This document shows, in pieces, positions 1 through 14,700 of a stretch of 64,000 bases of DNA. Under the pieces are notes generated by a model, which had not been told where the DNA came from, searched no databases, and saw nothing but the letters and a program-made list of their open reading frames with translations. The position numbers and the translations under genes are program-made. The number at the start of each line of letters is the position of its first letter. Within the stretch, counting starts at the first letter, position 1. Source of the stretch: Pocillopora verrucosa (taxonomy: Eukaryota > Cnidaria > Anthozoa > Scleractinia > Pocilloporidae); contig NC_089319.1 in the NCBI RefSeq assembly GCF_036669915.1, forward strand, positions 8,326,346 through 8,390,345, in the 5' to 3' direction.

Positions 1-2758
1 AGCTTTGTTGCATAATATCCGAACTTTTCTTTCGACTCAATTCCTATTAGACTAAGAATAATTTCGCGTTGCACCTGCAAGCTTGCTAAAAATTATCGTC
101 GCAGGAGACCATTTCGGCTTAGTTCATCACGCAAAAAAGGAATTTTTAATGTCTGAGGAAATTTTCTATGGAAAATGATTCCTTAGTTAGAAGAAGGAAA
201 TTCACCATTCGCGCAGAAAATTTATCGAACACAAAGTCAAATACACGAACTCGATTCTTATATTTCATTTTTTAGTATCAAGAGCAGCTGAAACACAAAG
301 ATGGAATCTTATCTCCATAAAAACAAGGACTAATATTTAGAAACCTAACCTAAATAACATCTTTTTTTGTATGCATAAGAATCGAGAGCTAAAGGTCACA
401 GTAATATTACTGAAGAACCATTAGCTAAACTTTGGTCTCCACTTAAAAACTGTGGTGAAAGAAAAGTATATTTTTGAATAAAAGGTAAGTCTGTCCCCCA
501 TAAAGTGTGCTAATTTACCACGGTATATATCCCGATAAGAACCCCGGGGCCAATAAAATGCCGTAGGAATTCTCGGCGGTTCTGTCTCTGAGGAGGCGGC
601 TTATACACGGGATTAAATTAAAAAAGACAAGCGTTTCAAAACAAGCCGATAACAAACCGTTTTTTTTTGTTTCATCACAATAACTCTACAGTTAGTGTTC
701 GTAAACGGAACCGATAAGAATATAGTGACAGACTTCGATCTTAGTTTTCATGCAAGCTTCACAAGGCTTCAAAAGACTCCTCATCATAAAGCTTTAAACT
801 ATACAGCTCACGGATTAACCTGAACCGGACCAAAAATTATAACAACTAAATCCATTTCTTTTTTATCTTTCTTTCAAGCATCATTTTTTCATTTAATTTC
901 TTGAAAAGTCGCAGGAAATTGACGCACTTTTAAAGGAGTACTTCTCTTAATTTAGAGTCCATAATCAAAAAATCAACGTGAAAACAGACAAACGATATAA
1001 GGAAAGCAACGGGAATAAGTTCCTGCAAAAACTGTTGCTTTCCCGGGGTTAATCATTCACCAGAATCTCTGGTTTTATGAAAGACAATTTGCCAATGTAC
1101 TCGAGTTCTTGAACACTATCCGCAAGAAATTCCAGCATTAAATATTGGCTACACTTCCGACAAATTTCTTACAGTCATTAATTTTCTCTCGACAGTTTGA
1201 ATCCTCGAGGAAAATTCTATTAATCACCCACAAAATTGAACACAATTTCACCAAAGAACAGTCATGACGGTTAGAATTATCAGTGATGTTTTTCTTCCGA
1301 GATTTATGAGCACAAAGAACGGCCCGCGGCCATGAGGGTTATAAATTTTGTCTCGATAGACTTAATTGGGGCAGCGAAGTTGATTACTGTGGATTTCAAA
1401 AGTGCCAAACTTGACACAATTCCTGAAAGCATCAGAGGGAAAAACACATCACAAGAGCAAACACTTCAGAAGGGATGGAAACAATCACGGAAGCCTCGAT
1501 GAGCTTTCAGCCCTAGTCTAAATATAGTTCCTTAGATATTTTTCACTTGACTGTGACGTTTTAGGCAACATTTCCTGTTTAATCCATCAAACCAATAAGG
1601 CCAGGTTTAAAATTTGAACTCTTCATGAGCCGAACCAAATATCTTAAATCATGAGTAAGAAAAGTCTGGCGTCTGACCTTAATTAGGAACGACTTCAATA
1701 TTAAGGCGGATTAGGTGTTTTCTCCGCCCGGTTCGAGCGGAAAAAAAAAGCTAGGGAGAGTCTTATTATGTAACTTTTTTGATTGACAACGGAAACATTG
1801 AATGAATGTCATTTAACGAGTTTCAATAACAACACATTGAGCTGGCAACTATCAACTCATAGTAACCTATGAAATTCAAGCAGTTTATTTTTACTAACAA
1901 AAAAAAAACGCAATCAAAACCCACTGTAAAAGACTCAAGTCACATCAACGTGAGTAGAACACGGCAGGGCGGGAAACAATTCTTCGAATGAAAAGCGCGA
2001 GAAACGCGCGTGCGTTGAGTTGCAGCCTAGCTCGTGATTGGTTGAAGTGACAATGACACCCTTATCAGTTTTTGTAACCCAGTTTCCTCATTGCATTAAA
2101 TGACGCAAAATTGATCACCATAATAGTAACACATTTTCTTCAAATTCGCAGAACCTTAATACTATTGAAAGACTAAAGTTCATTTTACTACGACTGGGTC
2201 AAATATCGTCACTTCTTGTTAAAGAAGTAAGCTTTCTTGTTTTTGACATATAATTTGCGAGGCCGTTCCACTCTAGAAATTATTTTTACCTTATAAAACA
2301 TATATTACTCGGCAGAAAGCCTGTATTGAGACGAAGTCTCTCTTTCTTAATATACATTTGCTTTCCTGAAGAGGTCTATTTTCATAAATAAAAAAAAACG
2401 CTACAATGAGACCAAGAACTGTCCCTCCTTTTCAGAGAGGTCTTATTGCGCGACGGACTTCACAAAAAAGGAGTGGCATCTCATAGCCTACATCTCCTCT
2501 TGTAAGATATGGTAGTGACACGAGTAGGAGAATCTTCATTCTGCCTTTTACATTCATAAGATAACTCGCTTTGTTTCTCATCCCAGCTAACTTTACAAAT
2601 TACAAAGCCAAAGACTTGATAGTATCTCCTCAATTGAAATTAACTTCACACCGCGATACAAACTTGAACATTCAGCAATTATGCTAATCTTTTACAACAC
2701 CAAACACAGTTGTGATGTCAGTAATTCCCCATAAAAGTAGTAATGAACACTCATTCCA
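1..2758. other. gene-free flank downstream of the lipase gene
   Basis: No coding exon, RNA gene or clear mobile element is recognisable. The stretch is AT-rich with several poly-A/T runs. It lies 3' of the minus-strand lipase stop codon at 2759, so its right end should hold the lipase 3' UTR. I saw no convincing AATAAA on the minus strand close to the stop. Confidence 0.5.
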
Positions 2759-5700
2759 TTAAACTTCTTGAACGATGGTATCTTGTGTCAATATCCCGCC
2801 TAGTGCCTTCATAACACGATCAGGCATGTGATCGCTCAGCATGCTGGGATGGATGACAAGCTTGACGTAGTTCTCTTTGTCTGCCCACATGACGTCAAAC
2901 TGCGGGCTTTCCAACCTTTCAAAAAGAGAACCAGTAAAACGATTAAATTTCCTGATTTATATATAATGTTATATAGCTTGTTCAAGACTCAGTCTAAAGC
3001 TCAACTAGGAGCCCTCGTTCGATTCATAAAGTTGGGGCTCAACAAGACGAGATCTACCTATCTGCAAATTTGTTTTCGGAAACTTAACTAGTAAAACCCT
3101 TTCTAAGCGTCTTTTCTCCGATTTCAGTGGATAGGAAAAGATGACGGAAAACAAAATCTCGGGTTACCTGCGGACAAGTCTCAGGATATCAATGAGGTTG
3201 GGAGGGGAGGTGCACTTTTTAGCTGGGTTGCAAAACAATAAACAGAAACAACCCGGCCAAATTGGGAAATTGCAATTTTCACCTGACAGACGGCCTCTCG
3301 TCGATCTGTAATATCTTTCCGGCTGGGAATAACTGTTCAGCGGAGACTGGTGTCAAGGATGATGTCGGGGCCGATTCCAGTTCGCCTTCAGTAAAGTATC
3401 CAGTGGACGGCTCTCCGGGGGTCAGAACTAAAGTATCGTCTGGTAAACAAACGAAGAGCAAAGATTTACTGGTTGGATATAATTAGGGCTGATACTTGAT
3501 ATAGAAAAAACTTAGGACCCTTGGTGGTTAAATGGCAATTAAGACGATGGAAAATGGGTGACAAAGTCGTGAAGTTGAATCATTTTGTTTAAGGACTTTT
3601 GACTTATTAGCAGATGCTAGGCAAAGTGCATTAAATAGGTCAAAAATGGTGAAATAGCTTGAGCTGTTATTATACCTTGAGAGCCTTCTAGAAGAGGTTG
3701 GGTCAAGTTAGATTCCCACGAATGATGGTTAGAAGTTGATCTGTACTGGCGAGTGCGAGAAAAAAAATGCCGATCTTCACCTTGTCCAGCTCTGAGACTG
3801 GGACCCAGAAAGAAACACAGCGCCTGCCAACAGCCGTTCATAAGAACACGGTACTGCGAAGAGGTATAAATAAATAAAATGAGATGAAAAACGATGTACA
3901 AGAAGGATAATCAAAATGTTTGGGCCCGAACCATGAAAATTGAACCAAAAACATAAATTGGAGGCTTACTGGAAAACTTTCCGGGAAAAATTAGTTAAAA
4001 AAAATTAAACCTTAAAGATTTCTATTTTGTTTTCTCTTCTTTCGTTTGCCTCTTCCTATCTTTATATAAGTTCCCAATCCTACCAGACATGTTTTTCAAA
4101 TGCGATGGAACTTGGAAAAAACAAAAGTCCCGTTTCAAGTAACCAGAAGTAGTAGACAACAACCCGGCCATATGATTGGTTCATTTGAGTCACGTTAATG
4201 GCTGTGTACCATAATACCCCCGTTTACAACTGCCAGGTTACTCAACATCATGTACACGACCCATTTTCCTAGCTCGCGGGAAGATTGTGGCTTTCGAGCT
4301 CGAGTCACTTATATCGAGCTCGGTTGCTCAGGATCCTTCTAGTCGAGTTGTGACTCGAGCTCGGATAGGCTTTCGAGCTCGAGTCACCTATTTCGAGCTC
4401 GGTTGCCCAGAAACAAATATTGATCCGAACGTGCCTTATTCTACCGCATACCTTAGGGAGGGAACATTTACTAATAACAGCCACTAGATCTTGACGGAGC
4501 TCATCCCCGCTTTTAACTCCCATTCTACGTGATAAAAGTAGATGAAGGTGAGTATACTAACTTTTCGTCATTTAATATTTTCGCAGCATCAACCAGAAAA
4601 AATTTACGTAACCAACATAACTTGAGTGAAAAATATGCGAACAATGTCAGTATCTGGGCAACTGCGTTCCTACCCCTCCCCTAACCCCAATACTAACAAC
4701 GATCCAAAATACGTAAGAAACGTGCAACATAGATCAATAATCTTACCAATGACTGAAATAAGCAGGGGAAAAAATCTAATTACTTGCAAGCGCGGGAAGA
4801 GTTTAGCTGATAAATACAAACTGTAGAGGTACGGAAGCGAGAGAGTTAAGAAACTGTAAAATGGAAAACGCGAGAGTACGTTTATTTTGAAGAAAGCAGG
4901 GAAAATCTTGCTCAGTTACGGCATTGGCACATAAGGTGACGTTATCATGCGAGCAAAAAAGAGCAAATTTTGTAACAAAAACAAGGCAAAAATTCTACCA
5001 CTGAGCAAAACCACTTTACTTCAAGAAAACTTTTGAAAATTTATTTAGCTCTGAAGGAAAACAGGCGCTTACCTAGGAACGACGTCCTTTCCAAGAACAA
5101 CGGAAATTATAAAATCTTCACAAAATGGAGTGGCCGGAGCACTATGAACAAAAATTAAATACGGGAGCAATTATCTATGAATAACGCCATTTTAAAAACC
5201 AGCTCACATTCTGTGCTTTTAACTCAAATTCAAACGCAAACAAGAATACAAGATGAATTACATACCTGAGCACGCTGGGATTGGAGTAAGCGAAACAAAT
5301 CAATTCTGGGTAAGTTGGTTTGAGAAGAACGGACAACAACGAGGCAGTTCCAGCACCGAGAGAATGACCAACGATTACGAGACGATAATTCTACGAGAAG
5401 AAATTCTCTCTTTAGGTGCATTTCTATCGAGTGTTGTGAAAACCGAAAAAGGTTATCTCAACGGCCAATAGGAGCAAAGAAAATTTCTAAAGGAGCCAAT
5501 GAGAAATCAAAGTCATTATAAGCCAACTGCCTGAAGCGCGGGAAAACGCGGGTGACCAAGTCGCGATTGGTGTAAGTTTTGCATCTGATTGGTGAGGGAA
5601 GTGACACGAGTTTACTGGACCAATCACAGAGCGATGTAGGCAAAACCTGGGCAATCCTAATTACTTTCGACACTTGTTTGAATATTGCTCAAAATAATGA

Positions 5701-8700
5701 AATCAATCTAAATGCAAAACCCTTAAATTAGCAGCAGCATTCTTACGGCAAGGTAAAATAAGCTAAATGACACGCGTGCAATTGATAATTACAATCACAC
5801 ACAGAGCTTTTCGCGAGCATTTCAAGACGTCTAAATCCTACGCTGAAAACGGTGATGGCGTTTGATAAGTCAGCTAGAGCAGTTGAGTATTCTGAAATTA
5901 TAGAATACTAAATCTCACAGAACAGCTACATTGCGCAGAATCGTTTCATTTTAACAAGAGTTCACTCCTACTTTATGTACACTACCTGGCCAGCTCTCGA
6001 GAAAGCACGCTCAAGTAGTTCCTCCTTTTCTAGCTTTGACTTGACATAGCGTGCACAAAGCAAAATACCCTGAGAAGTAAAATGAAGAGTGTGTCAAAAC
6101 AAACGAAGAAAACTTAAGGGGCAAATAACACCTCGAAGAGAAAGATTCATGCTATGAAAAAGTAAATAAAGCAAATCAGCATTAGTTAACTTTCTTTCAC
6201 CATTCTATAACATAAAAACTTCATGCGTTTGAAGCCGGCGACACACCTGGCGAATTTATGTGCGGATAGCGACGATCGGCGAGGTGTGCCCATTGCGGCG
6301 ATTGCGATTTTCACTGATCCCCGCGACATGCCAGATATCAAAGATTTTATAGGTCGATCAAGGTCGCCGCAATCGGCGAATAAACTCGCCAGGTGTGTCA
6401 CCGGCTTAACGAGCCTCTGGAGTATTATTGGTTAGAAAGCGTTATGGTATAAAACTGCACGATTTTCTGAACGCCCGAATAGCTTTTCGCCCCCTTTCTA
6501 AACATTTGAAGAAAAATCAATGGTGTTAAACCTCGCCGTTTTCTTATTCTCTAATATCCATTCCCCTTAACCCTTTAACGCTCAAAAGTGATTAACATGT
6601 AACTTCTCCCTATAATATCCATACGTCATCCATCCAGCAAAAAAGTAATAAGAATACTCAAACTTATCATGTAGAGGTTGTTATCTAGATCTAATGCCAA
6701 ATTCTCTTAACTAATTTACCAGGAAACGAGTAACAGCTACAGGGGAGAAAAAAAAGTCAGATCTTGGGAGTTAAGAGGGCTAATAAAATTATTTTGGCAA
6801 AAAATTCATGCGCTGGCTGTCGAATTAATTTCAAATTATTTTACTTTACCAGTTACAGCTCACAATAACACGAGTGAATCTCGATTTCCCCTCCTTGAGT
6901 CCCACTTTTGTAACACCTAAGTCACAAGAGCTACGCGTTCAGAAACTTCCCAAAGCAAAATCTCGCATGGACATTCGAAAAGAGTGCGATTGTATACCTT
7001 ATGCGCATAACAAGTAATTTCAGTTCCTTCAATGCTAAGTTCTTCTTGCTGCCCAGTCAGATCAGTCAAAGCATCCTGATGAAAAACATCAAGTGTTACA
7101 TATAATAAGTAGCTATGAGGTTAAGATTAGAATCACCTCCAACGACCATAAAAAATGGCACAGCCTGACCTAAAAAGCTGCCTAGTGTTGCCCACGTAGG
7201 GACGGAGGATAACCTCTTGACTGTGGTCAGGATGGAGGAGGATGCAGACCATTTGGTTGTTTGTGAAGGTAGATTTAGAGTTGAACACAACACAAAGGGC
7301 TTGCTCATGAACGCAGTCAGCGTCCACAGTACTCCGCCATATTGCCTCCAACTGCATTTAGAGAGTTAGCGAGGAAAGGAACGTTGGCTCCGTTTCTCGA
7401 AAGTCCCGGTAAGTTAACCGGCCGGAAGCAATGATTTAAAATCAAAATTTTAAAAGATGCAGGTTCCGACACTTAAGAGAATCTATTTTGTTTCTTCAAC
7501 TGATAGTTTTATTAAAGAATTTTTAAAAACTTTTGAAACTCCCACCTTAAAGAAAAACAAAACAGCTTTACGAGCCTGTTAAGTTACCGAAATCTTCGAG
7601 AAACGACCCCTTGAGCCGTTCCCAGTCGTAGTCATTACGCTGTTAGCCAGCGCGAGTTGCTCAGGAGTAAAATGCGTATAATCATATTTACACGACATCG
7701 CACCCCCGTGCACCGCACGTTTTGTACTGGGGCGATTTTAACCCCTTTAACCCCTAAGAGTGATTGGTTACTATTTTCCCCTATCATTATCCCCCCTAAA
7801 ACAAACATTGAGGTCATGAGAATAAAGGAAATGATCACCAACTAAAGACGCTCTTGATTTTTCTACAAATTCTCCTTATCTGTACCATAGGGAATGCATA
7901 GAGGACAGTATGGAGAATATGGATACTGATGTTAGAGGGGTAAAGGGTTGGGGAAGGAACAGGGATTGATTTACGGTAGAAAGAGATGTGACACTGGCAG
8001 GCTATGGGTTGCTTAGCTGTCTAAGCCCACGGGCAATGCAAAGTCAACATAACGTGACGCGTTTTCTCGAAATGTAGGAAAGTGATTTAAAGTTTCGAAA
8101 TAACCGGCCTTATTTTATTGGTCATCGGATAAACCGCCACAACAACCTCCACCATCTATCACATTAATCATTTGTAATAAATAGTTAGGTTGAATAAATA
8201 ACTAGCCTGCATAGAGAGGGATCCACGAATGGAGACCACCACTGCCTGACAATCGTGATCCACTGCCACATAAAAAGGAGGTTCGTAAATCTGCAGAAAA
8301 AAAAAACTTTAATCAGCAAGTTATTACAGGGTTCAAGCTCAACTTTTATGACAAACGGCAAAATTATTTTTAGCCTTTTACGCACTTAGGAGAAAATATT
8401 TGCAATATCTATGAAAAGGAGATTATCAACTATTTTCTTCAAGGATTATTTAAAGCTCATCTCTAAACAAGTATTATAGTAATAAGGGGGGGGGAGGACT
8501 ATAGAAAATAGACCGCCAATGAGGGGGTGGGGTGGAGGGAATTACGACACTACAGAACCTTAGGGGAATCGGGTAAGGCTTATTATGACACGACCGGAAT
8601 GCTCCGATGCTCCCCAAGTGATAAATAATAGTGATCTATCTCTTAGAGGTATCACTAATATTCCCTCCTCCTCCCCCAACAACCCCTAGCTGAGACAAAA

Positions 8701-11700
8701 GTCAATTGTGGGATACCCTTTGGCATTTAACAGCGTTCTGTGTAAATTTGCCTGTGATAAACGCCAAAAAGTTTCAAAACCCGAGAAAAAACGCCCGTAA
8801 ACTCGAAACAAGGATAAGCACGAACATAATACTACTTAAATTAACTTTCAGAAAGTTTTTTTTCCTAGTTCTAAGACCTTAATGTAGTTGCTGTTGTTTT
8901 TATTTTGTTCCACTCGCATAAGCGGCTGCTTTTCTCTCGAAACAAGGATAAGCACGAACATAATACTACTTAAATTAACTTTCAGAAAGTTTTTTTTCCT
9001 AGTTCTAAGACCTTAATGTAGTTGCTGTTGTTTTTATTTTGTTCCACTCGCATAAGCGGCTGCTTTTCACTTCTCCCTCACAGTCAGTATTTATCTCCTT
9101 TCTTCTCCCAACGACGTCAATTAGATCAATATACCGACTGAAATGACTACTTCTATTTATTTTTGCTAATGCCTTTCTAACTTGTTGATAAGACGGAAAC
9201 ACTGGAAATTTGCATAGTGTGTTCTGAAACAAAAGCAAAGTAATATCATCGATTGCGCTCACTCAACTGCTAATCAACTCTCTCGTTGGCTCAAAAAATC
9301 GCTTATTAACGAGTCTTTTGAAAAGCTTTTTGGCCCACTGTCAAGTTAATTACCACCGTACTTAATAAGTGCATGAATTTTTGGCACGCAATTACCAGCA
9401 ATTGTTAAACGCTACAAAAAGAGACAAAAAGTACAGCTGAAAGATAATACTTTGACATACAAGGATAAATCTTGGTGGGAATGTTGACAACGTTGATTGG
9501 AAAGGGGTTGAAGTATTTTAGTCAAGAGGCAAAAGCAAGAATCGGATCTTAAAACTAATTTTCATAAAGATTTCCGTAGAATCTATCGGATCACAAGAAT
9601 AGAAGGGACAGTGATGAGTCAGAACAAAAATATCTGCGACCACATAAAGTTAACCAAGAGAACATGGAATGATGAGCGCGAGAAACGCCAAGAGGGCAAG
9701 CTTCGTCGCGGAAGACCGCAGAAATTAAACACTGAACAAGCAAAAGATCATCGAGAAACTTTAGAACTGCAGGGAAATCGGTATTATGACGCTACGACGA
9801 TAGTGCAAAGTTTGGACATTTCAGTGGCGAGACAAGCGAAGCAAGGAGATCATAGTCACAAACAAAGTACAGTTTTCAAATCGGCAAATAACCGAACTAA
9901 TAACTACATCGTCCCAAAGGCAGACGAGATTCTCGTCGATTTACACAAGATATTGGTTTTTCGCGACAGAGATCCCTTCATAAATGCCGTGTGCACCAAA
10001 AGGCGTTCAAAACCAAAAGGAACCGAGAAGAAATTCTCCAGGGAACAGCGTCGTGTACTTGTAAAAAATGCTTATTTTAGGAAAACTTCTATGACGGTCG
10101 GAGAGCTAGCGCTTGACAAAGGGAAGGCTGCTAATTCCAGCAAACAAGGACGTGTCCGAAATAACTTGAAGAACTCTGAAGGCAACAACAAAAGTTGTAA
10201 CGACTCCGAGCGACCAGAAACAAACAACGTCGGCATAGTCGACAAGGAATCGCAAGAACCTCAAAGAGAGCCAAAGTAACTGCACGTTTGTGCATGTATG
10301 CATTTGAAGGAAAAGAAACTGTTCAAACAAAAACAGGCTAAAACACTAAAACTGGACGCAATCCCGTGAAGAGTGGACTTATTCTAAAACTATTTCCACT
10401 AAACCTAACAGCGGAGTCACCTCAAATATAATAGCATACGGCATGAGTTTGATGTATTACTATTGGAAAAGAACTCGGCATCGCCATAGTTTCAATTTGC
10501 ACACCAGAGTCAAACAAACAACAAAAACTAGAGGCAGGAAACGTAAAAGGACTCAGTAAACACTAAACACTTTCAAGAAAAAATTAAAAAGGATTTTTCT
10601 CTCTCCCCTTGTCTTGTTTGTTTGTTTTAACCTTTACAAACAAATAGGTAACAAAAAATAGTAGTCTTCATGTTTCTTTTACAGTCAACTTGTGAAAAAT
10701 TGTACAGAAACGCAGGTGTTTTCAAGGTGAATGCGAAGGAATACCAAAGGAGTATTGTAATCACCTTGCGTTACTCGTTTAAAACAAAATTGAAGCTAAT
10801 CTTTACGGGCCTTATAACACTAAGGTCACGTTACTTCGGCAAAATGATATTATTATTCGCCTTGTTGGCATGCTCACAGAATTCCACAAGCAAGCATGTG
10901 ACCTAAAACATCTCTTTACAAGTTTCTCAACCCGTCCACGATAACGGGTTAATTTTTGATTCCCTATTGCCTCGTCTTTAATATAAATTGTACGTGGTGT
11001 TCAGTCACCAAAAGGAGAAAACTCCCACTTTCTTAATCAATCAGACTCAAAACTAGACCTTGGTCACTCGCGTTTTCCCGCGCCTTAGTCACCAGCGTTT
11101 TCCCGCGCCCTGAGCACTGTGAGTTCTCATGGCTCTATGTAATATTTACCCTTCCTCTGATTGGGTGCTGCCATTTTATCATCACTTTGGTTTGGGTTTT
11201 GTTTTAACGACATTCAGTCGAAGGACATAAACGGGTCAGAAATACGGTAAACTGAATGAAAATCAAAACAACGGCTTTATCCGTCAAAGTAACACCATTA
11301 TTTCACCTTGTTGTGGTAGGAACAATATACCAAATCGACATCCTCTAAATGAGCTTGAAGTTTTAGCCCAGCAGAGTTACAATAACAGCAGTTGTCTTCA
11401 AAAATGTGCTCTCCCACTGGACGGCAACCCCCAAAACACCTGTGCAATAAAACAGATGAAGACATTTTTGGAAAGATTTCTCGTTCAGAGCTATTCTTTT
11501 TTGAAGAGTGCAATTTTCGCTGGCATCTGTCAACCCAGACTACGCACATTCCCCCCTTTCCGTTAACGTACGTCGTATAGGTCAAAATTGCGCCTCGTGG
11601 AACACTCAGAATGAATTAGGCCTCACTCACAGAGTTCCGCATGGGGCGCTACAATCAATGTTTTTTTTTCACAAAAATGTTTTTATTTTCACTCGCGCGA

Positions 11701-14700
11701 AGCACTTCGCCGGAAAGAAAGGACTTCTCGTAGTCTACAATCACACTTCATCAATGCATCAATATTCGGTACTGCTAACACTACAAGCTCGTGCACTGGG
11801 GTTAGGGAAGGAAGATTACGCTACCTCTAACGAAGACTGGATAGACGCCAATACTGTGAGGAGAAATTAGATGCTAGTCACTCTTAGGGGATAAAGGCTT
11901 AAGGACAAGAGAGTTTCCAGGGGAGTTGAGACGGGCCGTTTTTAAAGGGTTGTCTGTTAATAGGTATCGTCTCCTAATGGCCACAGCTGTAGTTTACTTC
12001 AAATACCTTATTCCACTACAAAGGTTACCAGGCCCAACACAGGGATTCATAAACACGTACAGAGGCCAACCATAGGAACCAAGGGCAAACTGCATGAAAT
12101 GAGTGGCATCCTGTACCAGGGATTTCTCTTTCTAGAAGAAAATGTGACGGAAATATCCAACCTTCAACGTTTTTACACTTATAATGGTTGTACAAAATTA
12201 CGTAGGCATTTTTAGAGAATGTAGTGACAGAGATGGAAAGCTAAGGCTTAGGTTGGTATTGTTGTTATCCTCATTCATAGATGGAGGTCAGGGGCATAGC
12301 CAGCCTCATGTCTTGTTGTAGGCCAGTACTCTTAGAAAGTTCCAGTATTTTTTTTTGTAAATTTTGCAACAATTATTTTATAAAAGTCAAGTGACGGAAA
12401 AGATTGTATGCCCAGGGTCTACAGGACGATAAGCTGGCTATGCCCCTTGAGGTGAAAATCTGTTTCCCCAGCTATTCACATGGTGAATTTTTGTTAAAGG
12501 AATACCCTTTTCCTTCTTTCTCAAATTATTTTCAACTACAATAAAAAAAGTCATGACTTATTTTCAGGCTGCCTGCCTTTACATCTTAGGTAAGACATCA
12601 GATTGAAAGAAGCCTTCATGTGGCATCATTACAGACCTATCTGTCACCACATTTTCTTTAAAATCATTTAAACATACAACACATTACAAAATAACATAAA
12701 AAACCTTTCGAAATGATTTCAATACAGTACTGGTATCTATCCAAAACAAATTACCCCAAATTGATCCTATTTGTTTGAATTCAAGATCTCTGGATCTTTA
12801 GCCAAATTGTATCACATTGTGGCCCATGTCAATTACAGTATTTCTGTATTATGCTCTAATGTAGTCTTTATAATTATTACTCACAGGATCACTAAGATTT
12901 ACAGGAGTCCCTTTCTGAAGATTCTGAAAATGACAAAATACAAACTTGTGCAATTAGAAATAGGTTATCAGTTTACACTTTTTTTTTTTTGACATCTACA
13001 TTGTAAAGGTTAGTGTAGACGGTTAAGAATATATGAAGGTCATATATTTGAACTGCGGATAAAGACATGAATGAAAGTGATCTTCGCAGTGATGTGCACT
13101 ACTTAGGCAGTAGTGAAAATAAGGCCTGAAAAAAAGTCAGGCCTGACCTTTTTTTCAGGCCTTATTTTCACTACTGCCTAAGTAGTGCACATCACTGCGA
13201 AGATCACTTTCATTCAAAGGTTAGTGTATTACAAAATTTTGCAAAAACTAATGCTATCTCAAAGTTTCATACTTAAAACTGATGAAACAACACTGGTTGG
13301 AAGTAACCAATCAAATTACAAACACTGTGCTCTGATTAGATGCATTTTGAGGTGTGGGATGGTGATGGGCTCATTTGTACATCAAGTCAAATATACAAAA
13401 ATCCCAAATATTTCAAAACGGCTTCTAATTAAGTCACTGAAACAAACAAACATCTGCAATTTCAACAGTAACGGTTCAGTATGTCCACAATTAATTCTTT
13501 ACATTTGTATCCTGTATGTAAGCAGTTGTTTGTAAAAGGCCTAGTTGCAGCTACAAAAGCAAGAATTTATTCTATAGATCTCTTACTTCTCCCTTCATCT
13601 TTCTTTCCATCTGCTCACGATCTTGTTCTTCTTGAAGAAGAATGAGTCCAACAGCAACATCAGAAGCAACAATGTCCACCCCATGCAATCCGGAGGCTAA
13701 AATATCTGCAATGTCTGACACTGCACTGAGGTACTGATCATCTCTGCCAGTAAAGAAGCAACACAACCAACGACATCTCTTCTCCCAAAGCTGATATTGG
13801 GGATTTGAAAATCAAAAAATTAGAGAGAAAAGTTTTGTCTAAAGATAAATGTATCATCTTTTTTTTCAGCTTAATTTAGTCTAACTTATCAACTGGGTTG
13901 ATAATGTAAATTGGCCACTGTATAGAGTTTAAAGCTGATGTTTCAAGCAAATGACAAAGGGCTTTATGTTATCGACTGAGGTGATAGTACTAAATTACAT
14001 GTACACTGCTATACTCTTCCACCAATGCAGCACCACAGTTTCTCTGGAAACTCACTTCCTTTATTAATTTATCTTTTTTGTTCATTTGTTTATTTGTTAG
14101 ATGCACAAGATATAAATTTGCTGAGTCATAGAAAAAGACTCCACCATAACACCGGTACCAAGAGCTTTGTGTTTGTGTTATTTTAATTAATGTCTCCTGC
14201 AAACTGTAATAGTTAAGATACAGACCCCAGCATATTTTCCCTATCATATCAGACCATGACATCTAAAGCAGCTTCACATTTCATTGTGAGGGCAACAAAT
14301 TCTTTCCATTTAGTAATTAAGAACCATTATTCCAGACTAGGACCTGAACCCATGGCCTTGCACAACAACAGAGTTGATAGAGTAAATTTGCCAACATAGG
14401 GAGTTTCTAAAACTGACTTTCTAGCATAGCTGTATGTTAGAGTGAGTGAAAGAATTGTGGGTTTTGTATGGTTTATAAACAGAAAGATGACACTACACTA
14501 TTAATGGGAACATGATAACATGAAAAACAGTCAGTAATAAATTAGCTGAATGAAAAGCTTTAGTTTATACCATAGGGATTTATAGAGCCTATTTGAGAGA
14601 TAAATGTTTGTTCAAGAGTTTTGTGTCTTTCCAAACTTCCTAGATGTAGGAAAAACTGAATTTTTAACAGATATTGATTTCAAACCTCTTTTGTTGATTC

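Noticed and set aside
6186-6435. Mirror-image open frames on both strands near 6.2-6.4 kb
   Set aside because: They are produced by the terminal inverted repeats of the MITE at 6234-6405, so neither is a gene.
7132-7349. Open minus-strand stretch with good splice-like ends between lipase exons 6 and 7, considered as a cassette exon
   Set aside because: Exons 6 and 7 join in phase into the continuous conserved lipase core. This stretch would end in phase 2 and shift the frame, and it matches no lipase sequence.
14331-14400. Possible tRNA B box on the minus strand
   Set aside because: Only one box-like motif without an A box or stems; too weak to call.
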